Counted from the stretch's first letter, positions 1 through 7,467 are shown. The stretch: 24,695 nt of DNA from JAOTYV01 sp041557595 (GCA_041557595.1 JBFFGE010000054.1:1-24695), one strand, 5' to 3'. Program-made: numbers and translations. The notes: generated by a model from the sequence alone, not told the origin.

Positions 1-71
1 CGCCGCTCTATCTATGTAGGATCGATCAACTTTTCTGCCGAGAATTGAGTCCAATTAAAGGCAGGTTGATC
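1..71 (-). repeat. Structured dispersed repeat, left copy, cut by window edge
   Basis: This is the inverted partner of the element at 22518-22621. On the plus strand GATCAAC (24-30) pairs with GTTGATC (65-71). Inside that, after a TTTT bulge (31-34), arm 35-47 pairs with 52-64 around a 4-nt loop, with a 3-nt internal mismatch (40-42 against 57-59). Positions 1-23, read on the minus strand, match 19 of 23 bases after the same hairpin in the right copy. The second hairpin of the element would lie beyond the left edge. The copy begins directly after the stop codon of the membrane protein gene ending at 72. Function unknown; it could be a REP/MITE-like element or a transcript 3'-end structure. 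Confidence 0.75.
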
Positions 72-1751
72 TTAGAGTGACTGTTGCCTGCGGATGCAAT
101 CCAGCGATATCGGCAGCAAACGAAATTGCCCAATCGATTCCGCCTCGGCATGCTTGTAATCCAGGCAGGCGGCGAGCACGGCAAAATCCGACGCTTGCGA
201 CGCCATCCAGGTCTCGCGCCCGTCGACGACAACGTAGCGAACATCGTTGCGCAGCAACGACCGCACCAGAAAATTTTCGAACTTTTTCCGCCAATCCGAA
301 AATTGCTTGGGAATGGACAGGCCTTCGTGAAACCACAAGCCGGGAAAGACCGACGGTTTGCCGGAAAGCGCGTACAGGATGCTGGAATCGCCAATCAGCA
401 GAAAATTGCCCTTACGCCCGGCGATTTCAACGAGCAGGGACTTGTAATTGCGGGCCTCTTGCTCGCCGCCGTGACCTTCCAATTTCGTTGGCATGATCCA
501 GTGCAAGCCGGATAGAGCCGGATGGATATTGGCGGCAGCCACCGACCGGGAGGAACTACCCGTGCGAAAGTCCAATTCATTGCCGGTTCGCTGGGAAATC
601 GGCGGCAGTGCGTACAAAAACGCAAGCCCGCTCAGACCGAATATCAATGTGCGAAAGTCCCGCGATTGACGCGCCATCTCGCCTGTTTCCCCGCACTCCC
701 GCCGCGATAGCAGGCCATAGCAGATTGCAATTGCGGCGGGGAAATAGGCGAGCTGGAACATCGGCGCGTTCACGGTAATCCCGGCGAACAATGCAGCGAG
801 AACGAGCATCGCCACCGTCACGCCGGCCGTCGCGAGGACAAAATCGTCGATCCGCCCGTCCGCTCTCGCGCGGATCGCAAATTTCAAGGCAACCAGAAAC
901 GGCAACGCGCAAATGGACACCATACCGGCAATGACGAAAAACCTGTCGTCCGTACCGCCAAGGCGCCCGAATGCGAGTTCAAGCGGGATCCGGAAGGTCC
1001 AGTAAAAATATCGATCGAAGCCGCAGGTCGCGGCAATCAAGACGGTCATGACCAACAGCACGACCGCGCTGCCGCGTGCCGCGGCAACCAAACCGGCCCG
1101 GTACCGCTCGGGATTGCGCCAATACATAAAACCGCATGCAGCGGCGATAAAGACAATCGCAAGGCCGGACGGCATTTGTTTCGAATGCAACGCCAGCACC
1201 CCGGCAACCGGAATAAGCGACCATGCCAGGGCCTGCGCCTTTGGCGTTTCCGCCGTCACGCCGACCAGAAACAGCGCCAGCGCGAAAAAAGTGAAGATCA
1301 ATGCGTGCTGATCCATATACGGCGTCCCCATCGGGGGATACATGAAGTAGGCCGACAACAGGGCAAAATAGAACGCCTGACCGTTCCATCCGAATAGCCG
1401 ACGCAGCAGCAGATACACCACGATCGCAAACAGGATGTTCATGACCGCGGCGTGCGTGACATAGCTAGTCCATGACACGCCCAGGAGCTCGAAGAACCCG
1501 GCTTGCATAAAAATTGGGACGACACCCGTCGGCGTGAAGAAGTCAGCCAGCGGCGTCTGTCCCGATAACACGCGCCAACCGCCGTCGAATATAATCGACT
1601 GGTCAAGGGGCATGTAGCCGAGATTTCCGGTCCACAGGGTGAGGCTAGCCGCAAACAAAACCAGAGCGAACATCGCCAACGCGGTTTTGGCAAACTGCCA
1701 GGACGGCGGCCGATTGTCATTGCAATCTATCGTGGCGTCAAAGTAGACCAT
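72..1751 (-). CDS. Polytopic membrane protein, glycosyltransferase-39-like (hypothetical)
   Basis: About 559 residues from an ATG at 1751. The frame is open to an ATG at 1847, but the extra N-terminus is AT-rich and unlike the rest, and neither start has a clear Shine-Dalgarno, so the start is uncertain. Many hydrophobic segments follow one another from about residue 20 to 400. An early stretch (GGWRVLSGQTPLADFFTPTG) resembles the first periplasmic loop of polyprenyl-phosphate-sugar glycosyltransferases of the PMT/GT39 (RgtABCD-like) type. The last 150 residues or so are soluble. Such proteins usually move a sugar from a lipid carrier on the outer face of the inner membrane; that role is inferred from fold and topology, not from a visible catalytic signature. 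It is a single gene here, followed immediately by the left copy of the structured repeat. Confidence 0.7.
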   Translation of the reverse strand: MVYFDATIDCNDNRPPSWQFAKTALAMFALVLFAASLTLWTGNLGYMPLDQSIIFDGGWRVLSGQTPLADFFTPTGVVPIFMQAGFFELLGVSWTSYVTHAAVMNILFAIVVYLLLRRLFGWNGQAFYFALLSAYFMYPPMGTPYMDQHALIFTFFALALFLVGVTAETPKAQALAWSLIPVAGVLALHSKQMPSGLAIVFIAAACGFMYWRNPERYRAGLVAAARGSAVVLLVMTVLIAATCGFDRYFYWTFRIPLELAFGRLGGTDDRFFVIAGMVSICALPFLVALKFAIRARADGRIDDFVLATAGVTVAMLVLAALFAGITVNAPMFQLAYFPAAIAICYGLLSRRECGETGEMARQSRDFRTLIFGLSGLAFLYALPPISQRTGNELDFRTGSSSRSVAAANIHPALSGLHWIMPTKLEGHGGEQEARNYKSLLVEIAGRKGNFLLIGDSSILYALSGKPSVFPGLWFHEGLSIPKQFSDWRKKFENFLVRSLLRNDVRYVVVDGRETWMASQASDFAVLAACLDYKHAEAESIGQFRLLPISLDCIRRQQSL

Positions 1752-1935
1752 CGGATGATGATTGACATTCTTTTGATGAGTTACAGTATAAATTCTCGAT
1801 AGGCGCCGTATATTACAGTAGTCATAGATTATATATTTCGTCAACATTTTGATATTGTGGCGAAATATATAACTAATTTAATTTTCTTGCTGTATGATTT
1901 TTCGATTTATCCCTATTAATGTTTTTAATTAATGT

Positions 1936-2130
1936 TTAGGTCCGGCAGTGTATGCGCACCATGTTGCCATCCGCATCGCCGGCAGCGATGCGGATGGCAC
2001 GCTTGTCGCGCAGAGCGGTATCACCGTCGACTTCGCCACGCATAATTTCGAAGTCGGGTAAGCGCAGGGGCCACGCATAGCGCCCGATGCGGGGATTGGC
2101 GCGTCCGTCGAGCGGACACCGGACCGGCAC
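1936..2130 (-). pseudogene. Possible fragment of an unrecognised gene
   Basis: This minus-strand frame has a GTG at 2130 and stays open upstream to about 2195, overlapping the 3' end of the winged-helix gene in another frame. Codons are GC-rich at third positions and the translation (RLPDFEIMRGEVDGD..., ending in HCRT) looks protein-like. There is no Shine-Dalgarno, the length is only about 64 residues, and I recognise no family. It is probably a C-terminal remnant left by rearrangement, but it could be chance coding on a GC-rich background. Confidence 0.25.
1965..1999. repeat. Perfect 15-bp inverted repeat, 5-nt loop
   Basis: Arms 1965-1979 and 1985-1999 are fully complementary around CGGCA. 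No T-run follows on either strand, so it is not a standard intrinsic terminator. It lies inside the possible gene remnant, close to the AT-rich boundary. Confidence 0.7.
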
Positions 2131-2180
2131 GCCGATAGACTTGAAGAAAATGTCCCGGCGCGCGGCAACGCCGGAAAATG

Positions 2181-2591
2181 TTACGGATTGTCGGGCGATG
2201 GCCCGAGCTGATCGATGGTCCTGTTGGTCATGCGCACCTGCCCCACCGCATCATCGAAAAAGGCGTCCAGCTTTTCGCGCATTTGCGGCGAAAGACTCAA
2301 CAGCTTGGATCGCGCGTCCCCGGGATTTTCGGTCTCCAACAGAATGCCTCTCTGGAGGGCAAAATCGATGTATTTGCCGGCAGTGTGGGCGCTTTTTACA
2401 GCAGTCATATATCGCAGTGCGTCCGTTTTACGCACCGGCTTGGACTCGTTCCAAATATTAGTCAGTAAATCCCAGTATGCGGCTGAATAAAATTCTTTGT
2501 CGTCGCCAAATATTTTGAGCCACGAAAGACCAATACTATGAGTCATGGTCAAATATTGCTTCCGCTGCTGATTATTATACTTCAAGGGCAT
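2181..2591 (-). CDS. Small winged-helix (MarR-like) protein
   Basis: 136 residues from ATG 2591, chosen because AGGAG sits 8 nt upstream. The open frame runs on to 2681, but that extension has no ribosome site. Residues 30-110 look mainly helical. The segment KSAHTAGKYIDFALQRGILLETENPGDARSKLLSLSPQMREKLDAFFDDAV reads (in two parts: KSAHTAGKYIDFALQRGI, then LLETENPGDARSKLLSLS) as a recognition helix followed by a beta wing, as in MarR-type regulators. It is probably a transcriptional regulator; effector and targets are unknown. Base composition is mosaic: the first half is AT-rich, the second half GC-rich like its neighbours, which fits a transferred or recombined gene. It is divergent from the exported protein at 2931 and may control that 340-bp intergenic region. 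Confidence 0.65.
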   Translation of the reverse strand: MPLKYNNQQRKQYLTMTHSIGLSWLKIFGDDKEFYSAAYWDLLTNIWNESKPVRKTDALRYMTAVKSAHTAGKYIDFALQRGILLETENPGDARSKLLSLSPQMREKLDAFFDDAVGQVRMTNRTIDQLGPSPDNP

Positions 2592-2930
2592 TCCACTACT
2601 CCTGTCGGCGCGAGCCGGGCGGATCATACTCCAATGCGCATGCTTTGTATTCAAATTTACACACAAGAGTTTCCGTAGCACGTCGGTAAACGGTTCCTGA
2701 TCGTAGAATTCGAACTCCCGGCATGAATTTCCCTTTAATTATAATATTCTACATATTTACAAATTGTTACATTCAGAAATACTTTGTTTTTTGACATCAT
2801 ATATACCCGCAATTATACATATATCACTGCCTGCACGATTTCCAGCATGCCGCACACAAGATCGACAATCGCGGCGCAGGCTCGAGACGACACGACATAT
2901 CAGACGGACTGCACTTTAGGGAGAAGACCA
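2592..2930. other. AT-rich divergent intergenic region
   Basis: The stretch between the winged-helix gene (minus) and the exported His-rich protein (plus) holds no supported gene. Positions 2720-2840 are strongly AT-rich and contain the promoter at 2791-2819. The remainder up to 2917 would be the 5' leader of the plus-strand gene; I see no riboswitch structure in it. Confidence 0.6.
2791..2819 (+). promoter_or_regulatory. Sigma-70-type promoter for the His-rich exported protein
   Basis: A consensus TTGACA (2791-2796) is followed by a 17-bp spacer and TATACA (2814-2819). It lies in an AT-rich tract about 110 bp before the ATG at 2931. This is the clearest vegetative-type promoter in the window. 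Confidence 0.6.
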
Positions 2931-3332
2931 ATGAGGAAGCTTATAATGCAAGCCCGAAAGTCACTCATCGTCGCGGCCAGCGCCCTGGGCATCGTCCTTG
3001 GAATCGGTGGGCTCAGCACGCCGGCCGCCGCCGATTCCTACCGCGTCATCATCGGACATCCGGGCCATCATGTTTTTTATCGCCATCATTACGGCCACCA
3101 TTACGGCCATCGGCACCACCGGTACCATCGTCGCCATGTCCGCCGCCATTTCAGGCATATCCGCCGGCATCATCGTGGCTGGGGCCGCCCGGTGTACCAC
3201 GTTCACCGGTATCCCGGACACCATGGCGGCCACCGCAGCATTGGGCGATTCAGCGGACGCTCCGACCGCGTGGTGACGACACGGAGTTCGTCGCCGAGGA
3301 ACGGCCGGAACGGCGGCCGCGGTCACCGATAA
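2931..3332 (+). CDS. Secreted His/Arg-rich small protein
   Basis: 133 residues from ATG 2931, with an AGGGAGAAG ribosome site 5-10 nt upstream; the longer open frame from 2784 has none. Residues 1-34 form a typical Sec signal peptide (basic start, hydrophobic core, AAA-D cleavage site near 34). The mature part, from about residue 43, is packed with HH, HYGHHYGH and RRH clusters, giving a very basic, histidine-rich, low-complexity chain with no globular domain I recognise. It is exported to the periplasm or cell surface. Metal binding (Ni, Zn, Cu) is possible from the histidine density but is inference. A lipoprotein gene follows 120 bp downstream in the same direction, so both may be envelope stress or structural factors. 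Confidence 0.8.
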   Translation: MRKLIMQARKSLIVAASALGIVLGIGGLSTPAAADSYRVIIGHPGHHVFYRHHYGHHYGHRHHRYHRRHVRRHFRHIRRHHRGWGRPVYHVHRYPGHHGGHRSIGRFSGRSDRVVTTRSSSPRNGRNGGRGHR

Positions 3333-3452
3333 TCAACTCACATTGCCCCGGGGGGCGGGCTGGCGCGACCGCGCTCGCCCGCTCCACGACGGGCATCAAA
3401 GAAAAGCATCCGATTCCTTAGGGTCCAGAAACACAAAATTAGGGGAAAGAAA

Positions 3453-3920
3453 ATGACACTTCGAAAAATCGCCATCGTTACCCTCCTCGCCCTCTCGCTC
3501 GGCGCGTGTCAAACCACGGGACAACGGCAAACCGGCGGCGCCCTGATCGGCGCAGGATTGGGCGGACTGCTCGGCTCCCAGTTCGGCAGCGGGTCCGGCA
3601 AACTTGCCGCAACCGCGCTTGGCGTGGTCGGCGGCATGCTGATCGGCAGCGAGATCGGCCGGTCGATGGATCAGACCGACCGCGCCTACTACCGAAACGC
3701 CTCCGCAAGAGCGGAAACCGCGCCGGTCGGCGAGACGATCACCTGGCGCAACCCGGAGAGCGGCAATTCGGGGAGCGTGACCCCGACCCGCGAAGGCACC
3801 CATATCGATAGCGGCGCCTATTGCCGCGAGTACCAACAACAAATCATCGTCGGCGGCCGCACGGAAAGCGGTTACGGGCAGGCCTGTCGGCAGCCCGACG
3901 GCAGTTGGAAAGTCATCTAA
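3453..3920 (+). CDS. Glycine-zipper lipoprotein, 17-kDa surface antigen-like
   Basis: 155 residues; GGGGAAAG just before the ATG is a good ribosome site. The N-terminus is a lipoprotein signal with lipobox LGAC and lipidated Cys19. Residues 28-70 carry a glycine-zipper repeat (GGALIGAGLGGLLGSQFG, then GVVGGMLIGSEIG), the hallmark of the rickettsial 17-kDa antigen/SlyB-like group. The C-terminal part (CREYQQQIIVGGR...GQACRQPDGSWKVI) is the conserved globular tail of that family. It is probably outer-membrane anchored with a structural or stress role. The tail and length are normal for the family. The gene is closed by a double hairpin and terminator. Confidence 0.9.
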   Translation: MTLRKIAIVTLLALSLGACQTTGQRQTGGALIGAGLGGLLGSQFGSGSGKLAATALGVVGGMLIGSEIGRSMDQTDRAYYRNASARAETAPVGETITWRNPESGNSGSVTPTREGTHIDSGAYCREYQQQIIVGGRTESGYGQACRQPDGSWKVI

Positions 3921-3943
3921 CGGACCGACCCCCGATCGGTCCG
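3921..3943 (+). repeat. Hairpin directly after the lipoprotein stop codon
   Basis: An 8-bp perfect stem (3921-3928 with 3936-3943) and a 7-nt loop start on the base after the stop codon. It stands in tandem just before the T-tract terminator at 3951-3978 and may stabilise the 3' end. Confidence 0.6.
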
Positions 3944-3950
3944 GACCCTC

Positions 3951-3978
3951 GGCGGGGCTTCGGCCCCGCCTTTTTTTT
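3951..3978 (+). terminator. Rho-independent terminator
   Basis: GGCGGGGC (3951-3958), a TTCG tetraloop, GCCCCGCC (3963-3970) and eight T residues. It ends the lipoprotein transcript and separates it from the metabolic operon at 4045. Confidence 0.95.
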
Positions 3979-4009
3979 CGCCCAGCCTTTCGCGGTGTCC
4001 GCCGCAGGG

Positions 4010-4015
4010 TATACT
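4010..4015 (+). promoter_or_regulatory. Possible -10 element of the 4045-8865 operon
   Basis: TATACT matches the sigma-70 -10 consensus at five of six bases and sits 30 bp before the first ATG, just after the upstream terminator. It is framed by AGGG/CCCT half-sites. The -35 region is poor, so an activator may be needed. Confidence 0.3.
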
Positions 4016-4044
4016 CCCTGTAAACAGCAATCAGGGATACGCCG

Positions 4045-5184
4045 ATGGCCCACCTCGGACCCAATGAAACGCTCATTGGCCAGCCGGATTCGCGCTCGCA
4101 TCTGACCACGCCGGCGCTTCTGATCGACGTCGATGCGCTCGAACGGAACATCCAGGCGATGGCGGCATATTGCAGCGAGCACGGCGTCGGGCTGCGGCCC
4201 CATGCCAAAACGCATAAATCGATACAAATCGCCCGCCTGCAGGTGGAAGCGGGCGCGCACGGCGTCTGCGCCGCCACGTTGGGCGAGGCCGAAATTCTGG
4301 TGCGGGGCGGCATACCGGGCGTGTTGATCACCTCGCCGGTGGTCGGCGACGCCAAGATCGAGCGGCTGGTCGCCCTGAATGCGATCGCCGACGGCCTGAA
4401 GGTCGCCGCCGACAACATTGAGAACGTCCAGGTTCTGTCCCGCGCGGCCGGCGCCGCCGACAAGCCGCTCGAGGTTTTCGTCGAAATCAACATCGGCGGC
4501 GAACGGACCGGTGCGCGCAGCGCGGCCGCCGCGCTCGGCGTGGCGCAACAAATCGCGCAATCGAACAGCCTGACATTCGCCGGCATCCATGCCTATGCCG
4601 GCTATCTGCAGCATATCGCCGATTACGCGGAACGCCGGCGCGAAGCGGATTCCTGCGCCGCGCGCCTGGCCGAACTCACCGGATTGCTGGAAGCCAATTC
4701 CCTGATGCCGCCCATCGTGTCGGGCGCCGGAACCGGGTCGCACGAAATCGATTCCCGGCGCGGCAACTATACGGAGATGCAATGCGGCAGCTATATCTTT
4801 ACGGATGTGCAGTACAACGCCTGTCCGCTGCGCGCCTCCGTCGCCCATCCGTTCGAGCAATCGCTCTTCGTCCAATGTACGGTCATCAGCTCGAACGGCG
4901 ACGGCCTCGCGATCACCGATGGCGGCACCAAGCAGTTTCATAACGACGGCACGAACCCGGAAATCGTGTCGGGCGCCCCGGCGGGGTCGCGGTATATTTT
5001 CAAGGGCGATGAACATGGTGCGGTCGTGCTGCCCGACGGCGTGCCCGATCTGCCGCTCGGCACGATAATCGAATGCCTCACGCCGCATTGCGACCCGGCG
5101 GTCAATCTACACAACGTCTATCACATGGTTCGCGGCAATACGCTGGTCGACATCTGGCCCGTCGACGCCCGCGGCGCCGTCTAA
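4045..5184 (+). CDS. PLP-dependent D-threonine aldolase-type enzyme (DSD1/fold III family)
   Basis: 379 residues; an AGGGA ribosome site lies 8 nt before ATG 4045. The N-terminal alanine-racemase-like barrel has the PHAKTHK motif, whose Lys55 is the expected PLP lysine. The C-terminal beta domain ends with HCDPAVNLHN. His348 and Asp350 match the metal-binding pair of D-threonine aldolases, whereas zinc D-serine dehydratases have H-x-C. Expected chemistry is metal- and PLP-dependent cleavage of a D-beta-hydroxy-amino acid (D-threonine, D-phenylserine or 3-hydroxyaspartate) to glycine or a relative plus an aldehyde. It is cytosolic. It is first in an operon of five with gaps of 34, 38, 33 and 3 bp, so it probably works on the same compound as the next enzymes. 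The substrate cannot be read from sequence. Confidence 0.88.
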   Translation: MAHLGPNETLIGQPDSRSHLTTPALLIDVDALERNIQAMAAYCSEHGVGLRPHAKTHKSIQIARLQVEAGAHGVCAATLGEAEILVRGGIPGVLITSPVVGDAKIERLVALNAIADGLKVAADNIENVQVLSRAAGAADKPLEVFVEINIGGERTGARSAAAALGVAQQIAQSNSLTFAGIHAYAGYLQHIADYAERRREADSCAARLAELTGLLEANSLMPPIVSGAGTGSHEIDSRRGNYTEMQCGSYIFTDVQYNACPLRASVAHPFEQSLFVQCTVISSNGDGLAITDGGTKQFHNDGTNPEIVSGAPAGSRYIFKGDEHGAVVLPDGVPDLPLGTIIECLTPHCDPAVNLHNVYHMVRGNTLVDIWPVDARGAV

Positions 5185-5218
5185 CGCGAAATTCACACTC
5201 CGTTCGGAAGGGAAGAAC

Positions 5219-6085
5219 ATGGCCGAATATCTCGAAAAACTGAAAGACTGGATCGGCAACAGCGAAACCATCGAGGACCGCGCCTCCGCCCATCCGGTGC
5301 ATGGATATGCGGCGCTGATGGACGAGGAAGGCATTCCCCAGGAAGGCGATCCGATCGGGCCGATGGGCCACTGGTTCTACTTCAAGCCGCGCGTGCCGGC
5401 CTCGCAGATCGGCGAAGACGGCCATCCCCGGCGCGGCGATTTCATGCCGCCCGTACCCCTGCCGCGCCGCATGTTCGGCGGCGCCCGCACGACCTATCAC
5501 AAACCGTTGCTGATCGGCGAAAAGATGAAACGGGTGGCCACGATCACCGATGTCACGATCAAGGACGGCCGCACCGGAACGCTGGTGTTCTGCACCGTGA
5601 CGGCGGAGATTTCCGGCGAGAACGGCCTCGCGGTCACCGAGGAGCAGGATATCGTCTATCGCGATAATCCACCGGCCGACGCCAAGGACAGCCGGGGCAA
5701 TAGCGGGCGCACGAACGCCGCGCCGGACGATCATGCCTGGATCAAGGAAATCACCCCCGATCCGGTGATGCTGTTCCGTTATTCCGCGGTCACGTTCAAC
5801 GGCCACCGTATCCATTACGACCGCCCCTATGTCACCGAGGTCGAAGGCTATCCCGGCCTGATCGTGCAAGGGCCGCTGACCGCGGGGTTCCTGCTCAATC
5901 TCGGCGTAGAGAACAACCCGGGCAAGCAACTGACAGGATTCAGCTTTCAGGCACGCGCCCCGCTGTTCGACACCGCGCCGTTCAAGGTTGCGGGCAAGCC
6001 GGGCGACGACGGCAAATCGGCACGGCTTTGGTCGATCACGCCGGAGGGCAATGTCGGCACCCTGGCCACCGCAACATTCGCTTGA
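5219..6085 (+). CDS. MaoC-family hydratase with FAS1-like N-domain (mesaconyl-C4-CoA hydratase type)
   Basis: 288 residues; a strong GGAAGGGAAG ribosome site. It is a double hot-dog protein. Residues 50-150 form the FAS1-like dehydratase half (GHWFYFKPRVPASQIGEDG... MFGGARTTYHKPLLIGE). Residues 185-285 form the active half, with FRYSAVTFNGHRIHYD (His196, His199 and Asp201 nearby) and EGYPGLIVQGPL. The pattern is that of mesaconyl-C4-CoA hydratases, mitochondrial HTD2 and itaconate-pathway hydratases, which hydrate or dehydrate enoyl thioesters. No CoA ligase or CoA transferase is nearby to supply a thioester. Second gene of the operon. It is an acyl-CoA hydratase with good confidence; the substrate is open. 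Confidence 0.85.
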   Translation: MAEYLEKLKDWIGNSETIEDRASAHPVHGYAALMDEEGIPQEGDPIGPMGHWFYFKPRVPASQIGEDGHPRRGDFMPPVPLPRRMFGGARTTYHKPLLIGEKMKRVATITDVTIKDGRTGTLVFCTVTAEISGENGLAVTEEQDIVYRDNPPADAKDSRGNSGRTNAAPDDHAWIKEITPDPVMLFRYSAVTFNGHRIHYDRPYVTEVEGYPGLIVQGPLTAGFLLNLGVENNPGKQLTGFSFQARAPLFDTAPFKVAGKPGDDGKSARLWSITPEGNVGTLATATFA

Positions 6086-6123
6086 GGACCGGCGGCGCAT
6101 TTAAAGGAGAGGAATCGGGTCGC

Positions 6124-7239
6124 ATGGTCGACAATAAACCGAAGCTGCTGATCATCCCGGGCGACGGCATCGGCCCCGAGGTCATCCGCCAGGCCACGCG
6201 CGTCGTGGAATGGTTCGAGCACAACCGCAAGCTGGCCTTCGACGTGAGCGAACGACAGCTCGGCGTCAAATCCTACAACGAGACCGGCGCGATGCTGCCG
6301 GACGCAACGCTGGAAGCCGCCTTCGCATCCGACGCGATCCTGTTCGGTGCGATCGGCGGCGACGGCTACGAGGAAATTCCCATCGAGGTGCGGCGCGAAA
6401 GCGGGCTCCTGGCGATGCGGCGCAAACTCGGCCTGTTCGCCAATCTTCGCCCCGCGGTCGCGTTCGACGAACTGCTCGACGCCAGCACACTGAAGCCCGA
6501 AGTCATCCGCGGCGTCGACATGATCATCGTCCGCGAACTCAGCAGCGGCATCTATTTCGGCGAGCCGCGCGGCATCGAAGACCTCGGCGGCGGCGTGCAG
6601 CGCGGCTTCAACACGATGCAATACACCACGACGGAGATTCAACGCGTCGCCCGGTTCTGTTTCGAGCTGGCCCGCACGCGGTCGAACAAGCTGTGTTCGA
6701 TCGAAAAATCCAACGTGCTGGAAACCAGCAAGCTGTGGCGCGCCGAAGTCCGCAAACTTCATCAGGCCGAATTTGCCGACGTCGAATTGACCGAAATGAT
6801 CGTCGACGCCGCCGCCATGCAGCTGATCCGCGACCCGCGTCAATTTGACGTCATCGTCACCAGCAACATGTTCGGCGATATCCTTTCCGACGCGGCGGCG
6901 ATGCTGACCGGCTCGCTCGGCATGTTGCCCTCCGCATCGCTCAGCGAGGCGGATGCCGCCGGCCGGCGCAACGCGCTGTACGAGCCGGTGCACGGCGCAG
7001 CGCCCGATATCGCCGGGCGCGACATTGCCAACCCCCTCGCCGCCTTCCTCAGTTTCGCGATGGCGTTGCGTCACACCTTTGGCGCGGCGGGAGACGCCAA
7101 GCTGCTCGAATCCGCGGTCAAGGATACCGTCGCGCGCGGCATTCGCACCGCCGACATCAAGGGCGACGCCACGCGCGCGGTGTCGACCACCGAACTGGGC
7201 GACGCAGTGCTGGACTCACTGAACAGGCTCGCCGTGTAG
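6124..7239 (+). CDS. leuB: 3-isopropylmalate dehydrogenase-type beta-decarboxylating dehydrogenase
   Basis: 371 residues from ATG 6124. A purine-rich AAAGGAGAGG lies upstream but about 12-15 nt away, longer than usual. The family hallmarks are all visible: LLIIPGDGIGPEV at the start, LLAMRRKLGLFANLRPA, VRELSSGIYFGEPRG, SNVLETSKLWR, then QFDVIVTSNMFGDILSDAAAM and GSLGMLPSASLS. These are closer to LeuB than to isocitrate or tartrate dehydrogenases. LeuB oxidises and decarboxylates 3-isopropylmalate with NAD+ in leucine synthesis. Here there is no leuC, leuD or leuA beside it, and it sits between a MaoC hydratase and an amidase, so it may be a paralog acting on another 2-hydroxy-3-carboxy acid. 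Small differences such as RRESGLL for the usual PEQGLL support that possibility. Confidence 0.8.
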   Translation: MVDNKPKLLIIPGDGIGPEVIRQATRVVEWFEHNRKLAFDVSERQLGVKSYNETGAMLPDATLEAAFASDAILFGAIGGDGYEEIPIEVRRESGLLAMRRKLGLFANLRPAVAFDELLDASTLKPEVIRGVDMIIVRELSSGIYFGEPRGIEDLGGGVQRGFNTMQYTTTEIQRVARFCFELARTRSNKLCSIEKSNVLETSKLWRAEVRKLHQAEFADVELTEMIVDAAAMQLIRDPRQFDVIVTSNMFGDILSDAAAMLTGSLGMLPSASLSEADAAGRRNALYEPVHGAAPDIAGRDIANPLAAFLSFAMALRHTFGAAGDAKLLESAVKDTVARGIRTADIKGDATRAVSTTELGDAVLDSLNRLAV

Positions 7240-7272
7240 CGCCCTGAACATTCTTAAAGGATAATTACAACC

Positions 7273-7464
7273 ATGGCCGACAAAGATTTGACGGAACTAA
7301 AGAAACGGGCGACGGAAATTGGCCTTACTAAGCTGACCGACGCCCATCTCGCGCAACTCGACCGGGCGACCGCCGGATCGCGGCAACGCAAGGGTCTGAT
7401 GCCCGACGATATCCACTTTTCGGACGAACCCGCGCATATCAACCGCGCCAGCGAGGAGGCCTGA
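7273..7464 (+). CDS. 63-residue protein beside amidase, possible GatC/AtzG-like partner
   Basis: An AAAGGA site precedes ATG 7273, and the stop lies 3 nt before the amidase ATG, so the two are co-translated. The chain is charged and mainly helical for the first 35 residues (ADKDLTELKKRATEIGLTKL), then has an extended tail (KGLMPDDIHFSDEPAHIN). I do not recognise a named domain. Size, position and layout match the small GatC/AtzG-type subunits that wrap around amidase-signature enzymes, with a helical part and a strap-like tail. That analogy is inference from context. The gene is real on the basis of its ribosome site, coupling and codon use. Confidence 0.72.
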   Translation: MADKDLTELKKRATEIGLTKLTDAHLAQLDRATAGSRQRKGLMPDDIHFSDEPAHINRASEEA

Positions 7465-7467
7465 GCC

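Larger units (their letters stand above)
1752..2180. other. AT-rich gap with a decayed coding remnant
   Basis: Positions 1780-1935 are markedly AT-rich and probably hold the promoter of the membrane protein gene; I see no convincing -35/-10 pair. From 1936 to about 2190 the DNA turns GC-rich and both strands give short open frames with good third-position GC. The minus-strand frame ending at 1936 reads like part of a protein (for example RDIFFKSIGVPVRCPLDGR) but has no proper start. No intact gene is supported. Confidence 0.5.

Noticed and set aside
2784..2930. Longer N-terminus for the His-rich exported protein
   Set aside because: It would begin upstream of the promoter hexamers at 2791-2819 and would bury the signal peptide; the ATG at 2931 has the ribosome site.
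3913..5088. 391-codon minus-strand open frame
   Set aside because: Antisense to the PLP enzyme, which has all its family motifs and a ribosome site; it also crosses the terminator at 3951-3978.
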